Below, piece after piece: positions 8,260-18,000 of a stretch of 64,000 nucleotides of DNA. Below the pieces are notes generated by a model. That model did not search any database. It saw nothing but the letters and a program-made list of their open reading frames with translations, and had not been told where the DNA came from. Source of the stretch: Pseudomonas fluorescens (GTDB lineage: Bacteria; Pseudomonadota; Gammaproteobacteria; Pseudomonadales; Pseudomonadaceae); NCBI RefSeq assembly GCF_902497745.1, contig NZ_CABVHJ010000022.1, positions 1 through 64,000 of the forward strand, given 5' to 3'. The position numbers and the translations under genes are program-made. Position 1 is the stretch's first letter, and every line of letters begins with the position of its first letter.

Positions 8260-8831
8260 TCGCTTTTCTCCGAAACAGGTTGAACGGCAGGGCCGTCGAC
8301 GATGGCTTTGGCGGTGTCGTTGAGCAGGTCACGCACGCGCAGGATTTCTGCGGCGCTCCAGCGGCCGTGGTGCATTTGCAGGGCATGGCGCAGGTTGTGT
8401 ACGGCTTCGTGGATTTCCGGTGGCCGATCATGGCCGCGCAGTGAACGTTTGCTGACATCGATGCGCATGCGTACGCCATCGAGTGCTACGGCTTGTTCGC
8501 TTAAAGACAAACGACCCGCTTCAGTGACGCTGTAGCGTTTTTTGCCGCCCTCGGCGTCGCCAGTGATCAGCTCGCTCTCTTCGAGGAAGGTCAGGGTCGG
8601 GTAGATCACGCCGGGGCTGGGACTGTAGGCGCCGTCGAACATGCCTTCGATCTGGCGGATCAGGTCGTAGCCGTGACACGGCTGTTCGGCGACCAGCGCC
8701 AACAACAACAATTTCAAATCACCGGGGGCGAACACCCGGGGCCCACGGCCGCCGCGCTCGCGTCCGGGGCGCTTCTCGAAGCCGTCACGGCCGTCGCCGT
8801 GCTCGCGGTGGGGGGAATGATGGTCTCTCAT
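8256..8831 (-). CDS. PadR family regulator, YqjI-like
   Basis: A 191-residue repressor. The N-terminal 35 residues are rich in His, Arg and Gly (MRDHHSPHREHGDGRDGF), as in E. coli YqjI, where that part binds nickel. The PadR winged helix follows: LLLLALVAEQPCHGYDLIRQIE, then PSPGVIYPTLTFLEESELI. The C-terminal half is a helical dimerisation region. Gene order and overlap with the siderophore reductase support a role in metal-responsive control of that gene. A 14-bp palindrome lies 34 bases upstream of the start and is a probable autoregulatory operator. The nickel role is inference from the E. coli family. Confidence 0.88.
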   Translation of the reverse strand: MRDHHSPHREHGDGRDGFEKRPGRERGGRGPRVFAPGDLKLLLLALVAEQPCHGYDLIRQIEGMFDGAYSPSPGVIYPTLTFLEESELITGDAEGGKKRYSVTEAGRLSLSEQAVALDGVRMRIDVSKRSLRGHDRPPEIHEAVHNLRHALQMHHGRWSAAEILRVRDLLNDTAKAIVDGPAVQPVSEKSE

Positions 8832-8864
8832 TTCAGTCTTCTCTCGTCGTGTTTAGATACAACT

Positions 8865-8878
8865 TAAGATATATCTTA
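8865..8878 (-). promoter_or_regulatory. Palindromic operator candidate for the PadR/YqjI-like regulator
   Basis: TAAGATATATCTTA is a perfect 14-bp palindrome 34-47 bases upstream of the PadR start, in an AT-rich promoter stretch. Position and symmetry fit autoregulation by the dimeric regulator. Confidence 0.55.
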
Positions 8879-9340
8879 TGGCGGGTGCAAGACGTTTTTC
8901 CCGCAGACGCGACCTCGGCTGACGAGCGGCAGCCAACCCGCCAATGCAAGCGGTGATTTTTCAGGCGGATGTCGCCAGCTATAACTTGAAAGTTAAAGTC
9001 ATCGCTCTATTTGATGTAGAGTATATGTTCTAAATTGCACTGGGTTGCCGTATTGGCGGGGCGAAGTTGCTGTATGGTTTTTTAACTTAAACTGTCTGTA
9101 GGGGATAACTTACAGTTACTGTTTCGAATATCGTTTTTTTGTTCTTTTTTCTGGCGGGTCATGAGGTTGTTTAACTACGAGGTTGTCGGAAGTTGCCTGC
9201 TTACTTTCCAGAGGCAACAGCCGATGATGCCCCGGCATTGAAAGTTCAAGTTGACCTGGCTCAACTCGGGCAATGACTCGGGCAGTGTTGTCTTGAACTT
9301 TCAATGTTCATCCCCCTATCAAGAAAACAGGTACATAACG
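8879..9340. promoter_or_regulatory. Leader region of the CS1 fimbrial operon
   Basis: About 460 bp without a convincing gene. It is more AT-rich than the neighbours from 8980 on. Three inverted repeats are visible: CTCTA/TAGAG (9005-9021), AACTGT/ACAGTT (9090-9117) and a perfect 15-bp pair, CATTGAAAGTTCAAG at 9236-9250 and its complement at 9292-9306, separated by 41 bp. The last ends 34 bases before the pilin start and could form a leader hairpin, a regulator site, or recombination arms. Confidence 0.5.
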
Positions 9341-9832
9341 ATGTTCAAGAAACTCGCAATCGCCGCTCCACTGGCTCTTCTGGCACTGGGTTCCACTGGC
9401 GCATTCGCCGCTGGTGAAGCGTCGCACTCGATCAGCCTTGTCGCGCATGTGCCGACCAATGGTTTCTATGTGGTGCCGACCGATCCGGATCTGGTCAACA
9501 AGGACCAGGACATGAGCTATCAACCGACCACCGGCAAGATGCGCGACGTCAATGGTTTCTTCGATGTGCGCAACAACAACGGTTCGGTTCACGCCAGCCT
9601 GGAGAGCCAGCCGAAGTTGGTCGCCGGCAATACTTCGATCGATCTGCAAGTCATGCTGAACAACAAGGAACTGACCCTGACCCCGCAATTGGTCGTGGGT
9701 GAGTCGGAGTCGGACGTCAACTATCGCGCCCCGCTGAAAATCTCCGCCAAGGGCAGCAACTTCCAGCCAGGCGATTACACCGGTTCCGTGGCAATGATCT
9801 TCGATGCCGTGCCACCGGTTGCGGGCAACTGA
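9341..9832 (+). CDS. CS1-type fimbrial major pilin
   Basis: A 163-residue pilin of the CS1/CFA-I/cable pilus family (alternate chaperone-usher, alpha fimbriae). Start MFKKLAIAAPLALLALG gives a clean Sec signal peptide cleaved after AFAA; an in-frame upstream start at 9251 would put 30 non-signal residues in front. The mature part begins GEASHSISLVAHVPTNGFYVVP, the family's donor strand plus first strand, and ends with PGDYTGSVAMIFDAV, as in CblA/CooA. Like this family it lacks the disulphide of classical type 1 pilins. First gene of the operon and likely the most highly expressed. Confidence 0.9.
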   Translation: MFKKLAIAAPLALLALGSTGAFAAGEASHSISLVAHVPTNGFYVVPTDPDLVNKDQDMSYQPTTGKMRDVNGFFDVRNNNGSVHASLESQPKLVAGNTSIDLQVMLNNKELTLTPQLVVGESESDVNYRAPLKISAKGSNFQPGDYTGSVAMIFDAVPPVAGN

Positions 9833-9856
9833 TCACATTGATCGGGCACTGAGCGT

Positions 9857-9908
9857 GCACTTTTACAAGTGCCGCTAACCGACGGGGCAGGCAGCAGTGT
9901 TTGCCCCG
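9857..9908 (+). terminator. Intercistronic hairpins between pilin and usher
   Basis: GCACTT-TTAC-AAGTGC (9857-9872) and CGGGGCA ... TGCCCCG (9883-9908, 12-base loop) lie 25-76 bases after the pilin stop. There is no strong T tract, so they look like partial terminators or mRNA 3' stabilisers that raise pilin over usher expression. Confidence 0.45.
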
Positions 9909-9945
9909 CCGGACTTTCCTTGTTTGTAAATCAGAGTACGAGTTC

Positions 9946-12467
9946 ATGTTCCCGATGACACCCATCGCGGCTGCGCTTGCGCTGTTGTTTTGTGCCAGCG
10001 CAGCCGTGGCGTCCAACTCCACCGGTACCACACCCCGCAGTCTGCTGGCACAGGCCAAGGGTTTACCGGCGGATTTCGAAGAGCATTTCTTTGATGTGCC
10101 TCTGGCAGTACGGGTTGAAGTCGATCAACAACCGCTGGGTGAGGCCATGGTGGTGTTGTCCCGCGATGATCGCATCACCCTGCTCGAATTCACCGACACC
10201 AGTGAAAACCGCTTGGGTCCTGCCGAGCGCGAAAAGTGGGCGAGCTTTCTCAAGCCCGGCGCGCCACTGGGGGCGTGCAGCCGATCCTGCCCGGATCAGT
10301 TTCTGGCCGTGCACTACAACCTGGAAAACTCGCTGGTCTCGATCGTCACCGAAAATGCCGAGCGCGATGTCGAGGCCATACGTTATTACGATCAGCCTGA
10401 CGGCGGCAGTCATGGCCTGATGGTGCGTAACCAGCTCAATCTCAATGGCGGTCAGGACCAGGATCTCGGCGGACGCTTCGGCCTTGAAGCCAGCGCAAGT
10501 CTGGGCAACTGGAGCCAGACGCTCAATTTGCAATTGGCCCGTCTCGGCGGCCCGGACGACAAGCTGTATCACGCCGTGCAAGAGCTGCACACCCAACGCG
10601 AACTGCAGGGCAGTTTTTTCCGCCTGGGTTATTTCACCCCCAATTCCGAAGGGCTGACGCGCCAGCCGCGCACGTTCGGCACCAGCCCCGACACCGCTGT
10701 CGGCGTGATGTACGGCAGCTCCGACAGCCTCGCCATCAACAGCCCGATGCCCAGTGTTTATCCGATCTACGTCACCGCCAACCGCCAGGGTTCTGTCGAG
10801 ATCTGGCGCGATGGCCTGCTGATCAATACCCAGTCGGTGCCGGCCGGTTTGCAGACACTCGACACCCGACCACTGCCCGGCGGTATTTATGAGGTGGAAG
10901 TGCGGTTGATCGAAGACGGCCAGATCACCTCCACTACCCAGGAGCTGGTGTACAAGCCCAACAACTGGCGCAACCTCGACGAGCGCTGGCGCTACAACGT
11001 CTTTGCCGGCGAAGAACAAAAACTGCTGAGCAACTGGGACACCCAGGCCAGCGGCAGTCCGACGGCGGGCGCTTCGGTGAATTACCTGCTGCATCCACGG
11101 GTGATTCTCGGCCTGTCAGCGCGGCAGATTCGTGAAAAGCTGCAATACGGCACGTCCATCGACTGGACGCTGGCCAATCACATCACGATGTACGCCAACG
11201 TCTACAAGACCGAGGATTACGGCACCGGTCTTGACCTGCAAAGCCTCTACAACTATGGCGCCGGCAGCATCGTGGTCAGCCACAACCGCAGTTGGCTCGA
11301 CACCACCAACACCTACGACATCCTGCCGGACGGCACTCGGGTGCGGCCGCGCAATGTCTTTGTCGGCCAGACCAGCAATTCTTCGCTGGCGCTCAACCAT
11401 CGCCTCAGCAGCAAGAGTTCGGTCAACGCGCGGGTCTCGCACAGCGAGGGCAATGTCGAAGGCATGGGCGTCGATCTGGGCTGGACCCAGCGCACCATGG
11501 TGCTGGGCAGCGATGCCAGTTGGCGCCTGTCGGTTTTCGATCGGCCGGGCAGTTTCAGCAGCGGCGATACGCGCAATCGCGGGGTCGACCTGAGCATCAA
11601 CATGGCGCTCGGTGCACCCGGCCAGCAGATCACCGGCAGTATCGGTACACGCACGGCCCGCGATGGCACGCGTGACAACAACGCCTCCCTCGGCTGGCGC
11701 AAGGATTTTCAGGATCATGTCCTGCAAAACGTGTCGCTCACGGCACTCACCGACACTTACGGGGTAGGCGTCGCCAGCCTCGCCAACTTCCGCACCGACG
11801 CGGTCAATGGCGACGGGTTCATTCAGCGCTCCTCCTACAACGGCAACTTCACCGGCGGCCTCAACATTGACAGCACTTTGGTGGTCGGCGGGCAACAGAT
11901 ACTCATGACCAGCCAGAGCGAGGTGCGCGGCGCCGGGATGATCGTCGACGTCGAGTCGGACATCGAGGGCATCGTCCTGCGCGCAGACGATTACAGCGGT
12001 GGCGGTGCGGCGTTGAAGCCGGGGCGCAACTTCATTCCGATCACGGCTATCAGAACAGCTCGGTGAGTTTCGACTTCGAAGGCAACAACGTTCCGGCGGC
12101 CACCATCGAGCCGGCGCGCAGCCGTTATCACCTGAACAAGGGCGGGGTGGAGTACCGCAAGGTGCGGGTGATGAGAACCCTGACCGTGCTCGGCCGGCTC
12201 ATCGATGAGCAAGGACGACCACTCAAGGGCCATCACGTGATCAACCACGCCAGTCGTGGTGTCACCGAGGTCGACGGGTTCTTTTCGATGGAAATGAACG
12301 CCGGCTCGCCGACTCTGGAAGTGCGCCAGGGCAATCAGTTGCTGTGTCAGTTCCGTCTGGATGCCGGTAGTCATCGCAGTGAAAACAACGTGTTGATGAT
12401 CGGTGATCTGCGTTGCACGCCGGACACCTTGGCCGACCTCACCTCCACCGAACAGAAGGCGGGTTGA
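9946..12467 (+). pseudogene. CS1-type outer membrane usher, split by a frameshift
   Basis: An usher of the CooC/CblC/TcfC family that would assemble the pilus across the outer membrane. ATG at 9946 begins a signal peptide (MFPMTPIAAALALLFCASAAVAS). The first frame reads 706 codons through FFRLGYFTPNSEG, the plug-domain region (VYPIYVTANRQGSVEIWRDG) and barrel strands to FIPITAIRTAR, stopping at 12066. The family sequence then continues in the next frame, SVSFDFEGNNVPAATIEP, to 12467. Restoring one base near 12047 makes TAYQNSSVSFDFEG and one ~840-residue protein. The second frame has a GTG overlapping the stop, so reinitiation is possible but would not rejoin the chain. It may be a real mutation or a sequencing error. 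Confidence 0.85.
12040..12066 (+). other. Frameshift site in the usher gene
   Basis: ATCACGGCTATCAGAACAGC is read ITAIRTA in the first frame; the expected ITAYQNSS needs one more base after ACGGC. A lost C from ACGGCCTATCAG is the simplest explanation. The premature TGA is at 12064-12066. Confidence 0.75.
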
Positions 12468-12471
12468 TCCC

Positions 12472-13683
12472 ATGAAGATATTTACAAGTGGTTGTGCATT
12501 GGCGCTGGCGCTGGGCTTGTCCACGGCGCAGGCGGCTAGCCATGAGATCCGCGCGATATTTCAGCCGGACTCTTCGCAGCCGGGCAAGAACGTGTTTGTC
12601 AACCAGACCCCGAACAGCGGTTATTGCGCAACGTACCCGGATCAATGCGCGGAAAATGGCACGTTCAGTATTCAACTGCCGATTCGTTTCAATGCCAGCC
12701 ACATCGGCGCCAATTGGGGGGTGGGTATCAAGGTGCCCGCCAATTGGCGGCGACTGACGGTCACCAATATGGACACGCAGGAAACGGAAATCGTTGAAGT
12801 TCGTATCACAGGTGTCGGTTCAAACTATGTTCTGAACCGTCCGGCACACGAAATAGTCGGTGTAGACAATCCCCTGCTGGGCCATCAAAAGCTCTGGGAA
12901 AGCAGCAGCTGGGTGTATGCCCCCTCACCCTGTCAGTACAGTGGTGTCGGAGCTTACGAACCGGCGAGCTACCGGTTTTTCTGGAAAACCCCCATCGAGG
13001 GTTACTGTGCGAAGAAGTCGACGGCGTTTATCGGGGCCATGTACTTCGATACCCTCGACTTCGCTTATGAACTGCGCACGCCCAATCCGTTGGGTATGTC
13101 GTCGGGTCTGTACACCGGGTCACTGACTTACAGCCTCGGGCGTGCTGGCGATTTCAGTATGGGGGCGGATTTCCAGCCGGACGACTCCAGCCTGACCCTG
13201 GACTTCGTGCTGGACGTACAGCACACCCTAAAGGTCGATCTGCCACCGGGCGGCGACCAGGTGTCGCTGGAACCTGTAGGCGGATGGGCACGCTGGCTCG
13301 ACAGTGGGCGCAAGCCGACACGGATTTTTCGCGATCAACTGTTCTACCTTTCGGCATCGTCACGTTTCAAGGTGCTGATGTTGTGCAGTTCGACTGGCGG
13401 ACCCGCATGCAAGCTGGGCAGTCCGAAGGGTGATACCACCGAGGTCGAAGTTTTCCTCACTCTGCCTGCCGGCATCACCGACTCCAGCGGCAACAACGTC
13501 ACCAGACATCCACTGAACTTCAACGTCTGGGCGGGCCCCTTCCTGCCAGGCGTATACGTGGATCGCAAGCCCGGCTCGCTGTTGTTCGAAATGACCCCGT
13601 TCGCGATCGACTTTCTTCTCCAGCCCGGCAAGGCCGACAGGCTGCGCGGCAACATCACCATCATCTGGGACTCGGACGTATGA
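12472..13683 (+). CDS. CS1-type pilus tip adhesin (CooD/CblD/CfaE family)
   Basis: A 403-residue minor pilin that caps CS1-type pili and usually mediates adhesion. The start MKIFTSGCALALALGLSTAQA gives a signal peptide; the frame is open upstream within the usher but that is shadow. Family traits: two-domain length near 360-400, paired Cys in the N-terminal adhesin part (YCATYPDQC, PCQYSG, YCAKKS), FYLSASSRFKVLMLCSS with DISSG-like TDSSGNNV in the pilin domain, and a closing PGKADRLRGNITIIWDSDV. It starts 5 bases after the usher frame ends and overlaps the region of the chaperone leader. Confidence 0.88.
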   Translation: MKIFTSGCALALALGLSTAQAASHEIRAIFQPDSSQPGKNVFVNQTPNSGYCATYPDQCAENGTFSIQLPIRFNASHIGANWGVGIKVPANWRRLTVTNMDTQETEIVEVRITGVGSNYVLNRPAHEIVGVDNPLLGHQKLWESSSWVYAPSPCQYSGVGAYEPASYRFFWKTPIEGYCAKKSTAFIGAMYFDTLDFAYELRTPNPLGMSSGLYTGSLTYSLGRAGDFSMGADFQPDDSSLTLDFVLDVQHTLKVDLPPGGDQVSLEPVGGWARWLDSGRKPTRIFRDQLFYLSASSRFKVLMLCSSTGGPACKLGSPKGDTTEVEVFLTLPAGITDSSGNNVTRHPLNFNVWAGPFLPGVYVDRKPGSLLFEMTPFAIDFLLQPGKADRLRGNITIIWDSDV

Positions 13684-13727
13684 CCGTCCGAGCAAGGCCT
13701 TACCCAATATTCAAGGAGTTGAAGACG

Positions 13728-14471
13728 ATGAACCGTGGTTTTCTGCTGAGCCTGCTCAGCGTGTTTTGCCTGACGGCGCAGGCCGGTCCGCAAATCAATG
13801 TCGGCACTGTCTACGACTATCTCGATGCCGATAAAAGTACCTACCTGAAACGGGTGTTCAACAGCGGCGACGCCACGGCATTCGTCAAGATCAATGTGCT
13901 GGAGATCATCTACGGCGCCGATGGCGTGCCGCAGGAAGTTCCCGTGCAAAACGCTGCCGACGGCGCCTCGCGCAATGGCGTGATGGCCAGCCCGGCACGG
14001 CTGATCGTGCCGGCGCAGGGCATGCAGGGCACGCGGTTGCTGTACATGGGCGAGCGTGATCGCGAGCGTTATTTCCGTGTGCGTTTCGTCCCGGTGGTGC
14101 CGGAACAGGAAGACGAGTTCGTGGTCAGCAGCGAGGAGCGCGAAGACTATAAAAACTCGCTTTCCGCAGGGGTCAACGTGATGACCGGCTTCGGCACGAT
14201 CTTCTTCGTGCGGCCCAAGGACGCGCGTTTCGCCACCGTCGTCAATGACACCGAGAGCCGCTACGAACTGCGCAACAACGGCAACACCGTGCTGATCGTC
14301 GATGAGTTCAAGAGTTGTTCGCTGAGCAAGGAAAGCGACTGTGGCGCCACCACCAAACACCACGTGCTGGCGGGCAAGACCTTTGCCTTCGACAAGGAAA
14401 AGGGCCGCCAGTACAGTTTTTTTCTGATCGAAGGCAGCGACAGGAAAATCATGAAGATCGCCAGTCGCTAG
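13728..14471 (+). CDS. CS1-type periplasmic fimbrial chaperone (CooB/CblB family)
   Basis: A 247-residue chaperone that folds and caps pilins in the periplasm. Start MNRGFLLSLLSVFCLTAQAG is chosen because AAGGAG lies at 13714-13719 and a signal peptide follows; the frame opens earlier at 13680. Ig-like domain features include YLKRVFNSGDATAFVKINVLEI in the first domain and RYELRNNGNTVLIVDEFKSC in the second, with two Cys (SCSLSKESDC) near the C-terminus, as in the alternate chaperone family. Fourth in the operon; in most CS1 operons the chaperone comes first, so the order is unusual. Confidence 0.87.
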   Translation: MNRGFLLSLLSVFCLTAQAGPQINVGTVYDYLDADKSTYLKRVFNSGDATAFVKINVLEIIYGADGVPQEVPVQNAADGASRNGVMASPARLIVPAQGMQGTRLLYMGERDRERYFRVRFVPVVPEQEDEFVVSSEEREDYKNSLSAGVNVMTGFGTIFFVRPKDARFATVVNDTESRYELRNNGNTVLIVDEFKSCSLSKESDCGATTKHHVLAGKTFAFDKEKGRQYSFFLIEGSDRKIMKIASR

Positions 14472-14504
14472 GTTTGTTTTCCATTGACGCATCGGGTAAC
14501 CAAC

Positions 14505-15008
14505 ATGATCAAGCAATGCACCGCCGCCGCGCTGCTGGCCACCACTGCGCTCGCCGGCACCGGGGCGTGGGCCGCGCGCGAAGAGCACACCTTCGAAGTG
14601 TCCCTGACCATTCCCAGCCGGCCGTTCTACATCATTCCAGCCGAACCGGACTGGATTCACCGGCCACAGCGCCTTGAGTGGGATTACCAGCGTGCGAGCC
14701 TCAGCGGGCTGCAGAGGAATTTCGATGTGCGCCATGACAGCAGCGCGATTGAAGCGCGCCTGGCCTTCGACCCCTATCTGGAGAATGGCCGAGCCGGTGA
14801 AGTGATCGATCTGCGGGTCGCGTTCAATGATGTCGAGTTGAGTTCGCACCCCATCCCGCGTCAAGTGCTGTCCGAAGAGGAAGCCGCCGGAGGCAAACGT
14901 GTGGCGTTGAAGATCGACCCGATCGAGCCTGCGGGTGGTTACCGCTCCGGGGATTACCACGGCAATGTGGTGCTGATGTTCAATGCCAGGGCGCCGAGGG
15001 CGGAATGA
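14505..15008 (+). CDS. Second CS1-type pilin (minor pilin)
   Basis: A 167-residue protein with a signal peptide (MIKQCTAAALLATTALAGTGAWA) and the same architecture as the first pilin: EHTFEVSLTIPSRPFYIIPAEP aligns with SHSISLVAHVPTNGFYVVPTDP, NFDVRHDSSAIEARL with FFDVRNNNGSVHASL, and SGDYHGNVVLMFNA with PGDYTGSVAMIFDA. Identity to the first pilin looks low, so it is an old paralogue with its own place in the fibre (perhaps terminator or base) rather than a recent copy. Last gene of the operon; the giant NEL gene converges on it. Confidence 0.85.
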   Translation: MIKQCTAAALLATTALAGTGAWAAREEHTFEVSLTIPSRPFYIIPAEPDWIHRPQRLEWDYQRASLSGLQRNFDVRHDSSAIEARLAFDPYLENGRAGEVIDLRVAFNDVELSSHPIPRQVLSEEEAAGGKRVALKIDPIEPAGGYRSGDYHGNVVLMFNARAPRAE

Positions 15009-15071
15009 ATCTGGCAGTCGCTGCAGTCCGGCCAGTCCTTGTCATGGCCTGGCCGGGTTGAAAACCTGTCG

Positions 15072-18000
15072 TCAGAGGCCCGCGACTCTCATCGCTTCCC
15101 GAGTGAATTGTCGGGACAGTTCGTTGCGCTGATAGCCAATGTCATTGAGCAGTTTGTCGTAACGTCGCTGGCTCATCGGTTCGCCGGTGAATACCTCGGC
15201 GTGGGGGATGCCGAGTTGAGTCGCGAGTTCTTCCATTTTTCGCGTCAGTGCATTGAACCGGGTTCGATCGGTCAGGTTGGCCCATTGCGACTGAGCCTCG
15301 CGCAGTTCATCGAGCAGTTCTGGTTTGCCCTCGAAGAGTTGATCGTTGCGCTCGTATTGCGTCGGGTGGGTCTTGCGCAAGTGACGCTCCCAGAAGTTGT
15401 CCGAAGAGAGATCGATCATTGCGTTGACCAGGCCGTCGCCCTGTTCCCGCTTCATGATCATTCTGTAAGCGGTTTCGATTTCATTTTTAGTTACCCCGGA
15501 ACGCCCCTCGTAGAGCATCTCTTCGGACTGCCAAGGCAGTTCCAGTCTTTGCGCCAGCCCTCTCTCGAATGCCAGGTGGACTTCTACTTCATCTGGAGCA
15601 AGCCTGCTCGGATCAATCAGGTTCTGTTGTTCCTGACGGCTGTACTCCACGCGGGCCTCGTCACTCACCAGGTCCAGCCGCGCAGCACTGCGGGCCAGGC
15701 GCACGAGTTTGTCGTCCAGAGTCTTGGCGGAGGTCTGCTCTGCATAGGCTTTGGACACCAGCACTTTCATCCCCAGTGAGTTGAACAGTTGCGCACCGAG
15801 ATCGCCGCAGTCATCCGGGGAGACAATCTGTTTGAACAGTTTTTCCCGCAGTTCGGAATCGAGACTGGCGGCTTCGACCATTTCCCAGACGCGCTTGGTC
15901 AGCTTTCGTCGTCCGGAATCGGTCTGGTAATCGGCGCTTTCTCTTAGCTTGCGGATCACGCTGAAAAAGCCGTCGGAGTCCGGCTCGGCCATCAGGTCAT
16001 GCCAGGATTCTTCGCGATACTTGCTCAAAGCCGACGAAGGGCTGAAGCCGCCAGGCCCATCGAAAGGTGTTTGCCAATGGCTGAGCTCGGTGCCGTCCGC
16101 TGGCGGGTAATCCGCCACAAAACCCAAGCCTGAAGATTGCCGGTAGCGGCCATAACGCACCCGGTCCTCATTGGTCAGTTTCGAGGTATTGAAACGCGCA
16201 CGGCTGAGGACGAACGCCTGATCGGAGTCAGGCGTGACTTCGGGCAGGGTGTTGATCGGCGCTTGCCGCATGTCGAGCATGAAACTGCGTGGTCGGTGCC
16301 GGTTGACGGTGCCGACTTTGAATAACCCCTCGGGCCAGGTCTGGATATCGGTTCTAGCCAAGCTCAGCTCCTCCAGCCGGTACATTCGTCCGACATCCGG
16401 TGGCACGCGCAATGGATTGCCGTTGAGGTTCAGCGAGCGCAGGCGCACCAGTCCATTGAGTTGTTCGTTGGAACGGTGCGTCAAGCGGATGCGGTTATCG
16501 GTCAGATCCAGATCCTCGAGTTGGCGCATCTGGCCGACGCTGGAGGGTATTTCTTTCAGATCGCACTGGCGGGCGCTTAATTGGCGCAGATGGGGGAAGC
16601 TGCCCAGAAGTCCATCGGGATCTGCCGAGAGGGGTGTTCTGTTGAGTCTCAATGAGGTGATCTGATCGAGGTGACTCTTGATGTCCGGTCGCTTGCGCAA
16701 ATCGTTCCACCAGCGTTCAAGATCATAACGATTGAATTCGCTGGTCAGGTCCAGCGTATAGCCTGGCTGCGGAGGATGGCTTTGCCCATCGAACTGATCG
16801 CTGTTGCGCTCGAAACATTCGATCAACCTTTCCTCAATATGCCTTCCGCCGGTTTGCATGAAGTCCAGCGACGCGCCGTAGGGCTGTTCTCCCGAGTTGT
16901 CCATTGGTGCGGGATGATCCTCGCGCCATTTCTCTAATGCACGGTGCAAATCCTTGCGCTCGTTCTCCAGCTTCACGATGGCATCGACAGGGTCACCCTC
17001 GCGCCTCAAGTTCTCGATGAAGGTATTTACCTTTCTTGTGTTCATTTTCGGGTAGAGCTGGCTGACACGTTGTTCTGGCGTCTGTTTAGCAAACGGCCAT
17101 GGCCAACCGCGTACCAGGGTTTCGGTTTCAATCGTCACCTCGGGCCGAATGGGCGGCTCTGCCAGTGCGGTTCGGCGCTGCGCAGGGGAGCTGGCGTCCT
17201 CCATGATCGACAGTTTCAGCCCGCGTCCCTGACCGGGTTGGTAACCCACGGCCGGCCGTGTTTCGCTAGGCACGGCATGCAGAATCGACTCGTAGAAATC
17301 ATCAGCGTCATGCAGTTGGCGGTTGCTGGCGTCGAGCACTTCATAGCGACCTTGTTCGTCGCGGATCAGGTGCCTGACGGTGGTTGCATCATCTGGCCCG
17401 ACACTACAGCGCAGCGGCCCGTCATAGGTGCCCTCGCGTACTTCCAGGCGCAGATCGGCGAAGGTGTCGGTGTTAAGTCTGAGCGTATTGAGGGCGAGAC
17501 GTTCGGTGTCTGCAGTGAACAGTTCGTCGTGATAAAAACCATCGTAGGCGCGTGCAGCGGACGCTTCGAAATCCAGCTCACGGGCCTGAGCCTTGAGGCG
17601 CAATGGCAGGCGTTGTTCATCAGTGATTCTTTGCAGCTCAGCGGATCTGGCCTGGGCCACGAGCTTTTCGGCGAGCGGCAGAGGCAGATCCGGGAAGGTC
17701 TTTTTGACGATTCTGGTGTCGGCTTTGTCTGATCTTTCGCCGGCTTGATAGACATGGCGAGATACGGCGCCACGGCGATCATCGACGGTATCCGCGAGCT
17801 GATTGCGCAAGGCCGCGACACGTTCGTCGCGGGCAACGTCGCGACCCAGCAGGTTGTTGAATTCTGCATCGGTAAGGAAATTCGCCACCCTGTCCGGCAA
17901 CCGGCCCGCGTTCAGATCATCGAGGCTGATGCTCAAGGTATCGGCCGGCAACGCCTGCGGGTTGCCGTACTTGCGCGAATGGCCGCTCAGGCTGGCATCG

